A stretch of 64,000 nt of DNA from Arenicola marina (GCA_964019135.1 OZ025255.1:24963708-25027707), one strand, 5' to 3'; positions 21,720 through 33,339 are shown, numbered from the stretch's first letter. The notes: a model not told the origin generated them from the letters alone. Program-made: numbers and translations.

Positions 21720-24030
21720 CATGCGCACTCGCAATCTCTCTTGTGGATGAAAACCAGCTGAAAGGAAACTCGCGCGTGCCTCGTGAATATGGCACTTGAG
21801 CTGTATAAATCACGAAGGCCGTCAAACAGTGATAAAAGCGTCGTGTAAGTAAACCAACGAACACAATTCTTGGATTTCTTGGCGCCTTATGACAATAATG
21901 TATTATATATTTTATACGCCAAACTACTGCTTTGCCTGTAAAGAACACAATAAGGCTTCCCATGTATGGGACACCTTATATATATGTTCCGATATATCTC
22001 TACCTCAGTCGCAATGCTGCCGCCCCTGTCCCAATAGAAAAACAACATGTGATATACGTTTGGCAGAAACAGCTCGTGCCAGGTGCTGTCATATACCTTT
22101 TAGATTGATCGACCGACTAAAAGGCTTGGTCCTGTGTCGACCATGGCGATATAAATACACGCACTTAATAATAACTTAGTTCGATGTTTAGCCTGAATCA
22201 ATAGGGACTGGCCGCTTATGTCTTCTCATCAGCTAACAGCTGTTGGCAACTAATGCCCGAGTAGGGTAGATACGGGAAATGATTAAATGACAGATTAAGA
22301 CTTTAGTTGGAAATCTAATTAACGTTTTGAGACATGCAATCATAAATGATTTATAGCCATATCCCCAGAGTTGTGTCCAAGACTCGCATAAAAAACGCAT
22401 TCTTCAGGTCAGTTGCAGGAAAGGGAACTCACCGTGTGCTTCCGGTTGGCTGCTCCTTGCGCTCATCATTATGACTGCGCTTCGCTACCGAAGTAATAGG
22501 TAAGTATAACGTCTAAAACATTTAACAGATATTTAATAAGATTGACGCATCTCTTGTGGCTGATGGGTCATCAAACATTCCTTATCGTTAACGCCGTTAA
22601 ATAAATAAAGTTTAATAAAATAAAAAAGTAATAAAAAAAAGCCATGTCCTAGCGTATTCTGTGTCATGTTAATGATATGTTACGTCTTACATTTAACATG
22701 AACACGCTCAGAAAGTGTCCCCAATTTCATCTGTTTGGTAGGCACATCATCCATACTTAGATTGACTATATCAACGTTATGCAAATAACACAATGTATTT
22801 AATGTCTTCATGTGTTGTTATCCTGAAACCGATTTAGTAATACAATTTGACTATTTGAGCTGATTGCCCTGAAAGTTTGTTTCGACGGTGACATTACCGA
22901 GCAGTTTGCCTTGATCCATAACGGGACGGAAAAGTCGAGGTAAGTCCTTGCATGTGTAGGTGCATAGGTGTTTTCTCATGTATTTTCAATCATAGTAAAC
23001 ATCTGGGCGTTTAGCATCAATATGCCTATATGCATTTATATTGTCAGATGTGTCTGCTTCATACCAAAAGATTGTTACATTATGCTATTTGCATATATAT
23101 TAGCCGCCATATATTCTTCGTGTTGATTGTTCTTTGCAATCTTAAAAATATCATGGTAATAGATTTGGTACAATCTTAGTTCATTTTCTTTGTTGTTCTT
23201 TGTTGTAGTTGTTTTGATATATTTGTGTTTTTATGTTGCCCAATACTTCGGTTCGATTCCTAACTATTTTCTATTCTCAATGCTATATAGTACCTGATTG
23301 CTGAAGTGATGTCCTCGCGCATTCTTTGTCATGTTCATGTTTAGTCAAATGTTATGTTATTTGAAATCAGTTCGAAGTATGACATTAATGGAAAATCGTA
23401 TATATAACATAGACGCGTCACTGCGTTAGCAGAATTTGCAGGTAAGTGCCTTCTATATGTATTAAAATATGCTCGTACTTCTGGAGCATTGAAACGCATC
23501 AAACCCTAAGATTTATATTTTCAATGAGTAAATTAGATGTTATCATTCGTATAAAGGATGATGACAAAGACATGTAACCAGATGGATACACAGGTATGAT
23601 CGTCATTAAACGTCATCATTCCTCGTATGATTTCGCAATGAAGACATATACTACAGGCGTACATGTCTAAATACCGAACAAGAAGAGACCTATTAATTAG
23701 CAAGAACAGGAAATCGTTACAGAACTTGCGTTAACATCAAGAGGCATCAAGAGCTGCCAAGTATGTAATCAATTTGTATTTGACAAGTATATGAAATAAC
23801 CTATTTTGACCAGCATGTGTAATTGTTTAACTTTAGTTGCTCAAAGATCAAATCGATGCGGATTAATAATTGTTCGCCAATTGGTTCAGGTTGTCATTGT
23901 AACGATGTTGTATTGTCAACGAGGATCAGAAGGAGCTCACCAGGGGGCCAGGTTTTTCATAGTAACGAGATTCTAATGGCATAATAACGATGCCATATAA
24001 TAAATGCAAATTAGAATTGTTTTTCTTCCA
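21720..24030. other. Upstream region of VWA gene 1
   Basis: It is collinear with 55,840-58,370 in block D. Conserved islands might be 5' exons. One is 22,420-22,499, ending at a gtaagt donor, with a short hydrophobic frame and ATGACTGCG. Another is 22,876-22,938 (Phe-Asp-Gly-Asp-Ile-Thr-Glu-Gln frame) ending at gtaagt. A third is a tiny segment before gtaagt at 23,443. Their phases do not join to the first secure exon at 24,032, and the block D copy of the second island has TAG for CAG. The true first exon is therefore not assigned. Confidence 0.4.
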
Positions 24031-24031
24031 G

Positions 24032-27000
24032 CCTGCCCAGGTGGAAGCACCGTAACCTCGACTGAGGGCTGCGACTGCTCCTGTTCCTGTGAATTGGATG
24101 TTTGCCGTGAGTCATCGTCTATTTTCCGTTCAATGAAAGCTATATTGGCACCTTAGTGAAAACCCTTTTCAAGACTATAACTATTGCCCATTTGTGGTTC
24201 ATTATCTTCCATGCTTTGTATTAACTGAAACGCTATTTATCAAGACAAATGCTTTTGTTATCAATCATTATATTAACCATATATTTAATATGTCATTAAA
24301 GTACCATTTTGAATTAAAAAATCATGATCAGTCCGTTCGAATCCATCCCTTGAACCGTGAAGTGATTATTTTTACCAATGTAATTATTCGAGAAGCGATT
24401 GCCTCTTTCTGACGCGTGGTTTCTTTTTCGTCCACAGCTGTAGGTGAGTCACTCTACATTAAATGGTGTATTGGCTCTTTATTTCATTTATTTTTATTGT
24501 TCAAACTTATTTCGCATCCTTAATCTTTTATCACTTTATTCTTGAGAACAATTCATGAATACAGTAATATTTGATTTTTAAAAAAACCCAGTGATTTAAG
24601 GCCTCCAGCCCGTATCACTTAATCTATTATCTCGCATTTCGCATCCTCAATCTTTTATCATAATAACTTTATTCGTGAGAACAATTGATGAATACAGTAA
24701 TATTCGAATTAAAAAAACACAGTAAAAAAACAGTGATTTAAGGCCTTCAGCCCGTATCACTTCACTGTTGTAAGCATGTTAACACAATATGCGTTGTAAT
24801 ATTATGATAATCGCATCCCTAATCTGCCAATTTGGATTAGACAGAATGAACGACAAGCTTTTTTGAACCCGATCCTCAGTCCCCTCACCTCTCATGACAA
24901 TATTTACAATGCCGTGAGCGCATTAGGCTAGCATATAATAATATATATATAGAAGCAAACCACATAAAGAGCATAGAAATTTAGCGTCTTAGGCAAGATT
25001 TATATAAATTTGACTTCCTTGGGCCATTGTCCGGTTTTGCCGAATAGCAGTGTAACCCCGGGGGCTCTGAATTTTGCAGTGACTCTATTTTGCAGATAAA
25101 AAAAAGCATGCCATCACAAGAACCAACCCAAAAACAATTAATCTCTCCATGGCCCGCCAAAAAATATTCAGCCATCGTCATACCCCGAAAAAATGTGTTG
25201 ACCTCCTCCAAACAAAGCATAGCCCGCCCCCTGGGTATCAAATGGTCCGTCTCTTAGGTATGGATCCCGCATAAATTGTGACACCCCTGTCATCACGCTG
25301 TTTTGTAGTTTGCACTCAGACCCATCTTGACGTCATCTTCCTGGTCGACACATCGGGCAGCATTGGATCTAACGACTTCAACACGCTGAAACTTTTCGTC
25401 GCTGACGTCATCGATAATTTGAACATTGGGCCCGATATGACCCATGTTGGCATTATCCGATTTGATCATGACCAATACATTGACTTGGACCTGGATGACC
25501 TAACCACAGACCCCAAGGTAACTTAAAGCCGTCCATACAGCCATTAAAATGGCTTAAAATCTACGGGACATTGCAAATGTTCATGTGTTCCCTTTCTTAT
25601 AAATGTTATATGCACTTGTATATAAATTATCTTTATGCCATGCATCAAACCAAAAACAGTCACTTTCGTACTGGTACAAAAACACTTTTCTCAAGGCCAC
25701 ATTATGTGTGACCAGCCTTAAATTAAACGGGAATAACATGACTGCTAAAAGTACAAAATAAAGTTATGTAGAATTGTTTGTAACCAAATTGTCTGTCAAG
25801 GGGTCCATTCTGGACAAAATTTCGATAATGTAAAGTGGGCCTCAGAGTATCGTAAGAGGCAAAGATTATGTATTCCCTTAGACACCCTTAGGAAAACCAG
25901 GTGGGGGGGGGGGGTGGTTCCGGTCTACGGGCCAGAGAGACCTTGTGGGTTTTACACCCCTTCCTTAATTCCCTGGCCAACACTTCACTTTCAGACCGTG
26001 GCCCTGGGCTTGCCCTACTCTGGAGGTGCTACGAACATCGTAGGGGCAATATCGGAGATGGATACGATGTTCACTGACCAGTAAGCAAGGTTCTGGCGTT
26101 AGACGTGCTGTGTAGAACCTTTTAGAATTACTCTATACATAAGGATTGATAGCAATTATCACGAAAGAGGAGTTTTTTGGTTTGGTATCACGGCGCCACG
26201 GTAGCATACCTGACTTTTTGTCCATGTGAACATCTGTCACATTATTGTCTTCTCTCAGAGGCGACACGGAAAACATTCCGGTCGGTATTCTGCTGACCGA
26301 TGGAGTGAGTGTACCACCCCTATCATCTTCTCAGTCAATCCAGGTGAGTAACCATGATAACTATCAGTCCATTCGCGGGTGGGGGGGGGGGTAGCAATAC
26401 TTTATTGCAGTGATGGCGTGTTCCATCCATGCCATACAGGGTGTATGGAAAATGAGAGGAAAGTACGCGATATTGTTGTCATCGAGAGAAAATGTTTTGG
26501 TGAATACATACCATCTAAATTAGACACTGACAGTTATGCAACTTATGTAAGGGAAGGGACCAGCTGATTGTTATATCCAGTCGCGGGAGTCACGGGAATA
26601 TGCGAGGAAAATATGGAGCACTTTCTTTCCTTGAGGATTAAGCAATTTTCAGTCTCAGACTGTCAGAAAATGTAGATTTCTGCTCCGGGGAATAGAAAAA
26701 CAGACGAAATCGGGGTCATTTCGGCTGCACGATCTAAGCTTATATATGAATAATCACTTTCAAACCTTTTGTTGCAGATAGATATTTTACACAATGATAT
26801 TTCTGAAATATATATGCGTTATCATATCTAAAAACTTCCAAAAAAAGAAGTGTTCGCTACCATAGGCTTAAATTGCAATATTGTCTGTTGTTTCATGTTA
26901 AGGTGAAGTTTTTTTACACTACACGTTTTAAGTATCCGGTAGCCGACGAAAGTTATCAGCCTTACAACGCAGAAAATTGGGCGACGCCCACATATCCGGA

Positions 27001-27954
27001 TTTGGCCGAGGCAAAATATACCGTAAACACGGGTTTTCGCGGGCTCGTTCCAAACTCTTGCCACCGTCCCCTGCGCTGTTTATTCTGTCCTGATAATAGT
27101 GCCCGTCGGTGCCATGCTTCCATCTCCTACATGTTTTACCGTTTTATAATGTCACAGACCGCCAACGACAACCACCCGAATCTCCTTATGATAGCCGTCG
27201 GCGTCGGTGACGGTGTTGATAATGCTGAACTGGAGCTGATCGCCACCGGCGATGCCGACATGAACGGCAACCACCCCAATGTGTTCGATGTGACGGACTT
27301 TCAGGGGCTGCAGGACATCGTCGACGCCTTGACTCTCGCCATCTGCAAATGTGAGTCACCTTCAATGTTTTCAAATGTCTTTTTGTCGTATCGACTTTTC
27401 GTCCTATCGTCTTTTTGTCCTATCGTCTTTTCATCAATTTGTTCTATCGTCTTTTCATCAATTTGTTCTATCGTCTTTTCATCAATTTGTTCTATCGTCT
27501 TTTCATCATTTTGTAATATGGCCTTTTCATCATTTCTTCCTATCATCCCTTTGACAGTTCGTCCTATCGTCTTTTCATCCTGCCGTGTTTTCGTCTTCTG
27601 TTCATCATTTCGTGCTATCGTCATTTCGTTTTCGTCATCTTCTTTCGTGCTGTTGTCTTTTCGACCATCGTCGTTTCCTCTTGTATCCGACTTATTTCAT
27701 ATTTCCTTTTTGTCTAATCCCCTCTGTCTCTATTTTACACATAGTCTCGTAATTTTTCTTCGCCAGTTCGGTTCTCGTCCTCTTTTGGTGTCGTCTGATC
27801 ATGTTTGCCCTACCACCAACCATATGCCATGTAACGCCTGTGAGTGTAGATTTAATGGATGACTTATGTCTGCACTTGTATGATTTAAATTCCTTCATTA
27901 TCGTTTTGTGCAGGCGCGCTCTTCAAAGAACTCTTCTCTGCACATCATGGATAA
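24032..27954 (+). CDS. VWA-domain protein gene 1 (5' end not found)
   Basis: Seven exons join in consistent phase: 24,032-24,106; 24,438-24,443 (6 nt); 25,309-25,517; 25,995-26,080; 26,259-26,343; 27,158-27,350; 27,914-27,954. The product starts with a Cys-rich stretch (EGCDCSCSCELDVC) and then one VWA domain, a fold that binds extracellular matrix or other ligands through a metal ion. All MIDAS parts are present: DTSGS, Thr in GGATN, and Asp in GILLTDG. The last strand and helix read MIAVGVGDGVDN and FQGLQDIVDALTLAIC. The predicted end is Ala-His-His-Gly-stop. If the gtgagt donor at 27,351 is skipped, the frame runs on, unlike the other three copies, which stop there. No signal peptide or membrane segment is seen because the first exon(s) are missing. 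Probably secreted or cell-surface; partner unknown. Confidence 0.75.
24438..24443 (+). other. 6-nt microexon of VWA gene 1
   Basis: CTGTAG lies between an acceptor (tttcgtccacag) and a donor (gtgagt). The preceding exon ends with one spare base (C) and the following exon begins with two (TT). Inserting these six bases gives Pro-Val-Val and keeps the frame from Asp-Val-Cys into Cys-Thr-Gln-Thr. Skipping it also preserves frame. The same six bases with the same flanks are in gene 2 (58,779-58,784). Confidence 0.6.
24530..24765. repeat. Intronic direct repeat of about 125 bp (VWA gene 1 only)
   Basis: Two copies of a segment containing gagaacaattgatgaataca and gtgatttaaggcctycagcc lie head to tail in the intron. 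The equivalent intron of gene 2 (about 58,860-58,970) has one copy, so this is a recent local duplication. Confidence 0.75.
27380..27670. repeat. 24-bp tandem repeat downstream of VWA exon (block C)
   Basis: Three copies of ttgttctatcgtcttttcat plus caat, with degenerate flanks. It is the reverse complement of the arrays at 2,330-2,620 and 45,230-45,400. It lies in the last intron or 3' region of VWA gene 1 and keeps a Phe/Ser/Ile-rich frame open that I do not consider coding. Confidence 0.8.
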
Positions 27955-28086
27955 GTCTCTCACATATTTATTTCAGAAACTCGCATGGTCATGGCAGGGG
28001 CGCTGGGCCGTGAGATCGGGTAAATACTCCCTTTCTCACTTCACTGAGCCAAATGTAAATACATGTGACGCATTTGAAGAGCAGCG

Positions 28087-28386
28087 GTGTTAATTCTTGC
28101 TTCTATCCGACGGATTGATGGGAAACTCCAAGAGTTCCAATATAGACTGTTGCATCGCATTTTGACAACATATATTGAATGTGAAGCGGTTAAAGGGTTA
28201 TGGGAACTTGTATTAAACTGGATTGAAGAAAAGTATCAAACACGTCTGATTTTTAACGTAAAATTAATAGTGTTCGAGGATAAAGACGGCATTATTGACC
28301 TGGCATTGTTAATAGCAAAAGAATATTTATATTTCTGTACATGTAACTATTTTCCCTTCAATATTCCAATAGGTTTCTCACTATAG
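28087..28386 (+). mobile_element. LINE 3' ORF fragment
   Basis: An open frame of about 95 codons reads KLQEFQYRLLHRILTT, then directly VKGLWELVLNWIEEKY and LALLIAKEYLYFCTCN. This is the end of an L1/Tx1-like ORF2 whose Cys-His segment has been deleted between the two parts. It sits 130 bp downstream of VWA gene 1. Shorter scraps are in A and B (about 1,816-1,905 and 44,600-44,690, - strand) and D (62,390-62,545). Confidence 0.55.
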
Positions 28387-28679
28387 AACATACGTTGCTT
28401 TAGAAAAAATGACAAATAAGTGCGATATGGTTAATTACAATATGGAGATGATGAAGCAGTTATCGTGTTATCATACAGTTGAGTTATGTTGGTTGGTTGC
28501 GTCAATCCTTAATTTACTTCCGTCGCTAATTAAGTGCTTAAAGTCCATCTCTTGGGGGGGGGGGGGAGTGTTTGTTACTAAACCACTTTCAAATATACAT
28601 TTTCCAGTGGTTACTAAAGCCATTTATCAGATGCAATTATTTTACAATGTCTCTTATACCATAAATATTAATATCTAAA

Positions 28680-30015
28680 GTCACCAAAATAAAATCAAGC
28701 AGCGAACGATCCATTTCCAAACCCCCGCCCAGAGTAGAGATTCGTGACGTCACAAGATGAACCGGTTTGAGTGCGCCTCGCTCGCTTCGACTGCTCGCGC
28801 TGTTTGTATGTAGCCTACGTGCGGCAGAGAAGCTCTAACTTTGCGTTTATTTCGATTAACATTTACTCATGATAATAATTTGCCACATGTAGATGTAGAT
28901 AGACCTAGATCAATTACATTAGGGGTGTGTTTTTGTTGGTTAGAGCTAGCCCAGTAAATTTGACCCTTCTGACAACAAGCTGATAGGCAGAAGGATCAAG
29001 CAATCCATATGGTTAAAAAAGTAGTAATGCATAACCAAGCTCACTACGATAAATTATTGTCGATTATGACAACGAGCCTACCTCTCTAAATCGCCTCGAC
29101 GCTCTTCTTTGGACATTATCGTTTAATATAAAATATTTTCTTCCCTAGGATGACCACGGCAGGAAAAGGTTTCTTCGCCGATTGCAAGTTTCCCCCAGTC
29201 GCCCGCTCTTGTTCCTGCGTCCATCATGAAGTCTAGATATGCTGAAAGCCATTCCTTTGGTAAAATGTTTAATAACAAGTATCCTGTCAATTATTGACAG
29301 GTGGTGTATGATCTAACTGATTGGTTGATTAAATATCGTTATGCGTTACATTACTGAATAAAGTAACTTTTTACCTCCCATTATTGCGTTGTTTTATACA
29401 TTTACACGCCGCTAAACAATTAATTACAATTACTTCAATGATGTTATAATTACAATGCAGCAGACAAAAATAGACACTAAACAACTAGCAAATCTAAGAA
29501 TATCGGCACCAACGACTTCAGCTCATATTATTATCCCATGTTTACCTGGTCATTTTCCAGGATCGTAATGCCCAAATAGGAGAGAGAGTAATCTAATTGA
29601 AGTTCCAGGATAAAGTTTTGATAGGAAACAGAGAGGGCTACTTTAGCAAAATAACCTGCTTTCATAATGAGATTTTGATTGACGTCAGCCAGTCATCGAG
29701 CTTTATGTTACTCTCATGCGACAGTGGGTAACATATATATCTCTTCAACGTGTCATTTGAATAGAACAGAAATATATAATATAATGATAAAAATAAAATA
29801 AATAATATAAATATATAATATAGATATATGTTTCATGAGTGACCGATTTTCGTTTAACGGTGGGTGACAGATTTTTGTTGAAAGATGCGTCACAGAGAAT
29901 TTCGGTTAAAGGTGGCTGACAGAGACTTTAGTCACAATCACAAATCTTTATTGTCATTAGTCGGTACAATTCAGAATAAGTCTGGTTGGAAACCAGCAAA
30001 AGCAGAAGTCGATGC
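28680..30015. other. Non-coding part of block C
   Basis: Inverted copy of roughly 480-1,330 in block A. It includes a MITE-like piece from 28,947 (TAGCCCAGTAAATTTGACCC and the aacaagctgataggcagaa core), related to the element at 56,342. AT-rich tract at 29,765-29,830. No gene. Confidence 0.6.
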
Positions 30016-30404
30016 TTATTAGCACAAAAATCCTACACAAATAAACAGGAGAAATAGAAACAGAAACAGAAATACCACAATCTAGAATAATACATAGAAT
30101 TTTCCCACCCCTGCAAATAAAATCGTCAACCTTATATGCAGGGTTTTCCACTGAACAGAATGAAACAACGAGGCATTTTATTCTATTTCAATTTTCGAGA
30201 ATCGATTAATGTTAATTCACCAACATTTATTTGCGACAACAGCAAAAACAAAACTCGTATCCGTTCGATCTAGTAACTGATCAAGTTGAGCTTTGATTTC
30301 CAACTAAATTTTCGTAAATCGGTAGATAGGTATTACTTGTAACTGAACTGCTGATGTATTATCTTTTCAACAACAAACACGTTGTATTGCCATATAAGGA
30401 CAGG

Positions 30405-31532
30405 AATCCCGGGATATACCGTTTATTTGTTTTTCCTTTTGCTTCTGAACATTATAAAAGCAAACGTTCCCCTTTTACCAGTTTCTGTTTTACAAACAGC
30501 AATCAGCGATCTCGTTCTCGCCATCTCGCCCTCGCGATCTCGCCCTCGCGATCTCGCCCTCGCCATCTTGCCCTCGCCATCTCGCCCTCGCCATCTCGCC
30601 CTCGCGATCTCGCCCTTGCCATCTCGCCCTCGCGATATCGCCCTCGTGATCTCGCCTTCGCAATGTCGCCATCACGATCTCGCCCTCGCGTTCTTGCGAT
30701 CTCGCCCTCGTCTTCTTGGGATCTCGCCCACGCGTTCTTGCGATCTCGCCCTCGCGATCTCGCCCTCGCGATCTCGCCCTCGCCATCTCGCCCTCGCCAT
30801 CTCGCCCTCGCCATCTCGCCCTCGCCATCTCGCCCTTGCCATCTCGCCCTCGCGATATCGCCCTCGTGATCTCGCCTTCGCAATGTCGCCATCACGATCT
30901 CGCCCTCGCGTTCTTGCGATCTCGCCCTCGCCTTCTTGGGATCTCGCCCACGCGTTCTTGCGATCTCGCCCTCGCGATCTCGCCCTCGCGATCTCACCCT
31001 CGAGATCTTGCTCTCACGTTCTCAATTTCAGCCCAGCGCACGGAGTCATCGTCCAGCTTACTGAGCCATAGGCCGCGCACAGCCATAGTCCAACGCCAAA
31101 GGCCATAGCCCGGAGTCATAGCCCGGCACCGAGAGCCATAGCCCGGAGGCATAGCCCGTCACCGAGACCCCGGCCCCAGAGCTAGAAACAGATTCGCTTG
31201 AGTGTTACTCATTTTCGTTGTGAAGTTCGAGGAAATGGTAATACGGTATCGCGCGAGTGTTACCTATTTCCGTTTGTACTTTCCAAAAGGGTAAAATGTA
31301 TCGCGCAAGTATTACCTATTTTCGTTTTGCTCCTTTCAAAAAGGGCAAATGGTTTCTGAGGACTTTTACATTTTTCGTTTCTTCATTTTTCAAAACGGTA
31401 ATGGAAAAAAGAATTGCCGAAACCCTTTTCGGCTTTACCTTTTGTGAAACAGAAAATTTAAAAAGGGAAAATTCAGCTTTTATAATGTTCAGAAGCAGAA
31501 GGGAAAACGAATAAACGGTATATCCCGGGATT
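30405..31532. mobile_element. Nested TIR element with satellite core, 1,128 bp
   Basis: The ends are inverted repeats of about 57 bp starting AATCCCGGGATATACCGTTT and continuing to ctgaacattataaaagc. They are flanked by direct repeats GACAGG (30,399-30,404 and 31,533-31,538). Block B holds the unoccupied site with a single GACAGG (near 43,204). The core is the 12-bp satellite at 30,505-31,030 plus a CATAGCCCGGAG-type short repeat at 31,070-31,165. There is no transposase, so it is non-autonomous. A 6-bp duplication fits few DNA transposon superfamilies (IS3EU and Dada are candidates). Confidence 0.75.
30505..31030. repeat. 12-bp CTCGCGATCTCGCC-type satellite
   Basis: About 40 copies of CTCGCCATCTCG/CTCGCGATCTCG. 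A higher-order copy of about 240 bp is repeated inside it (similar runs at 30,580-30,740 and 30,800-30,960, including gcgttcttgcgatctcgccc). Several reading frames are open on both strands (Arg-Pro-Arg or Glu-Gly-Glu type), which is a product of the repeat. Confidence 0.9.
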
Positions 31533-32325
31533 GACAGGCTCGATTACCATACTTTTTAGGGTTTTGGTTTTTCCAGTTTTCACCAATAAACTTGAATAAA
31601 CATGTTTGCCGACATAATAAAGACGTTATGTGCATGCTTGGCCTCCGTAGTCGATAACCACAAAATAGGCGTTGTGTGCCGCTAGGACGAGCACGTGGCC
31701 GAGACAGTAGCAGAAACCTCCCACCATGCCGATCCCCCGGCATGAGTATTGGTGCCAAGAATGACAACGAAACGATGCTGAAATAACGGCCCGGAAAGCG
31801 TGATAAAGAGAGCGTGACATAAATAAAGTGCACAACATATCGTCGTGGGAATCCCACCGCAGTACTCAGCGTTCAACGCACAAGTTATCATTAGTGCTGA
31901 CGCCCATTGGACGCTGCTCGCGCAGATCGAGGCTGCGGAACCGAACGGCTACAGTAGCCATGTTAAAGCACGTTGCATCGGACTGAATTTCATTTTTTTT
32001 TCTGAATGACTGAAATGTAGACGATCGAACGGATACGAGTTTTTGTTTTTGCTGTTGTCGCAAATACATGTTGGTCAATTAACATTTACAGATTCTCGAA
32101 AATTGAAATAAAAAATTAAATGCCTTGCTGTTTCGTCGTGTTTATTGACAAACCCTGCATATTACGTTGACTGTTGTATTTTGTAGGGGCGAACACATTC
32201 TATGTATTATTCTAGACTGTTGTATTGCTGTTTCTGTTTCTATTTCTTCTGTTTTTTGTGTATGTTTTCTGAGCAAATATAAGCATCGTACGAAGCCGTA
32301 TTAGGGACATGGCGAGAAAAAAAAT

Positions 32326-32665
32326 CCGCTAGTTCGCCTCGGCGGATTACTAGTCCGCCTCGGCGGATTAGCCATAGTCCGCCCCGGCGGATTACTAGTC
32401 CGCCTCGGCGGATTACCAGTCCGCCCCGGCGGATTACTAGTCCGCCTCGGCGGATTACCAGTCCGCCCCGGCGGATTACTAGTCCGCCCCGGCGGATTAC
32501 TAGTCCGCCTCGGCGGATTAGCCATAGTCCGCCCCGGCGGATTACCAGTCCGCCCCGGCGGATTAGCCATAGTCCGCCCCGGCGGATTACTAGTCCGCCT
32601 CGGCGGATTACCAGTCCGCCCCGGCGGATTAGCCATAGTCCGCCCCGGCGGATTACTAGTCCAAA
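32326..32665. repeat. 21-bp self-complementary array, copy C1
   Basis: About 16 units in the reverse orientation to copy A1 (GGATTACTAGTCCGCCTCGG), with loops GA or GG on the complement and longer GCCATAGT variants at intervals. It borders the G/A-rich tract at 32,665. Confidence 0.92.
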
Positions 32666-33095
32666 AGTGGGGCGAGGATGGCCAAAAGGTTGGAGACGGT
32701 GGCGAGAGGGTGGGCAGTTGGTGAAGTGGGTGGCCAGAGGGGAGATGGGGCCCGAGGGCGAAGAGAGTGAAGAGGGTGCTGGCGTTTGCTGAAGATGAAG
32801 AGGGTGGATGGTAGAGGATGCAGAGGGTAGGGAGAGGGTGGGGAGTGGATGGAGAGGGTGGAGAGGGTGTAGAGACAGTGGAATGGGTGGAGAGGGTAAC
32901 GGTGGAGGGGTAAGAGAGGGTGAGAAGAGGGTAGAGAGGAAGAAGAGGGTGGCGAGGGTGAAGAGAGTGAAGATGGGGCGAAGGGCGAAGGGAGTGAAGA
33001 GGATAGCGGTGTGTGGTGAGGATGAAGAAGGTGGATCGTGGAGCGTGGAGGGTGGAGAGGGTCTCTCCTTCCGAATAAGCCCGCTGCAGAAACTA
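32665..33095. repeat. Purine-rich low-complexity tract (block C)
   Basis: AGAGGGTGGAG-type words throughout, the complement of the tracts at 1-220 and 40,930-41,345. Long ORFs on both strands come from the bias. No gene. Confidence 0.85.
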
Positions 33096-33165
33096 CACAC
33101 CTTCCCATGTAATCCCCTTCACTTGAATACGAACGACGGATACTAGTTATTGTTATATCGTGCTA

Positions 33166-33335
33166 ATCCGGGCTAATCCGCCCAGGGTGGATTACTAGTC
33201 CGCCTCGGCGGATTACTAATCCGCCCCGGCGGATTACTATTCCGCCTCGGCGGATTACTATTCCGCCTCGGCGGATTACTAGTCCGCCTCGGCGGATTAC
33301 TAGTCCGCCTCGGCGGATTACTAATGACTATTCAA
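33166..33335. repeat. 21-bp self-complementary array, copy C2 (inner)
   Basis: Seven to eight units ending abruptly at 33,335. Together with 33,096-33,165 it is the inverted counterpart of 40,404-40,930, so it marks the inner edge of the left arm of the C/B inverted repeat. Confidence 0.88.
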
Positions 33336-33339
33336 TCAC

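Larger units (their letters stand above)
30018..32285. mobile_element. Inverted-repeat element (outer), 2.3 kb
   Basis: The left end (about 30,018-30,285) and right end (about 31,990-32,285) are inverted copies sharing atagaaacagaaacag, gaataatacatagaat and the aaaaactcgtatccgttcga segment. Blocks A and B have the uninterrupted sequence gtcgatgctac(a/g)aagcc at this place, so they are empty sites. A degenerate - strand stretch between them (31,600-31,890) reads with membrane-like residues in two frames and is unrecognised. The element begins again in block D at about 63,848, and one half is in block B (42,905-43,575). No clean target duplication was found, and there is no transposase. Confidence 0.65.

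Noticed and set aside
22876..22938. Candidate VWA exon reading Phe-Asp-Gly-Asp-Ile-Thr-Glu-Gln
   Set aside because: Good donor, but its end phase does not match the next secure exon and the block D copy has an in-frame stop.
23431..23442. Second microexon (aatttgcag before gtaagt)
   Set aside because: Conserved in block D, but the acceptor is poor and the phase does not connect. Could be part of a regulatory or branch sequence.
30354..31108. Arg/Ser/Pro-rich proteins of 130-229 codons
   Set aside because: Translation of the 12-bp satellite inside a transposon.
31600..31890. Membrane-protein-like peptides inside the outer inverted-repeat element
   Set aside because: Hydrophobic stretches occur in two frames and are partly conserved in block B, but no family was recognised and neither copy has a continuous frame.
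32240..33100. Long - strand ORF of 286 codons (and 40,712-41,569 +)
   Set aside because: The frame is made wholly of the 21-bp array and the purine/pyrimidine tract. It stays open because the units lack stops and are multiples of three.
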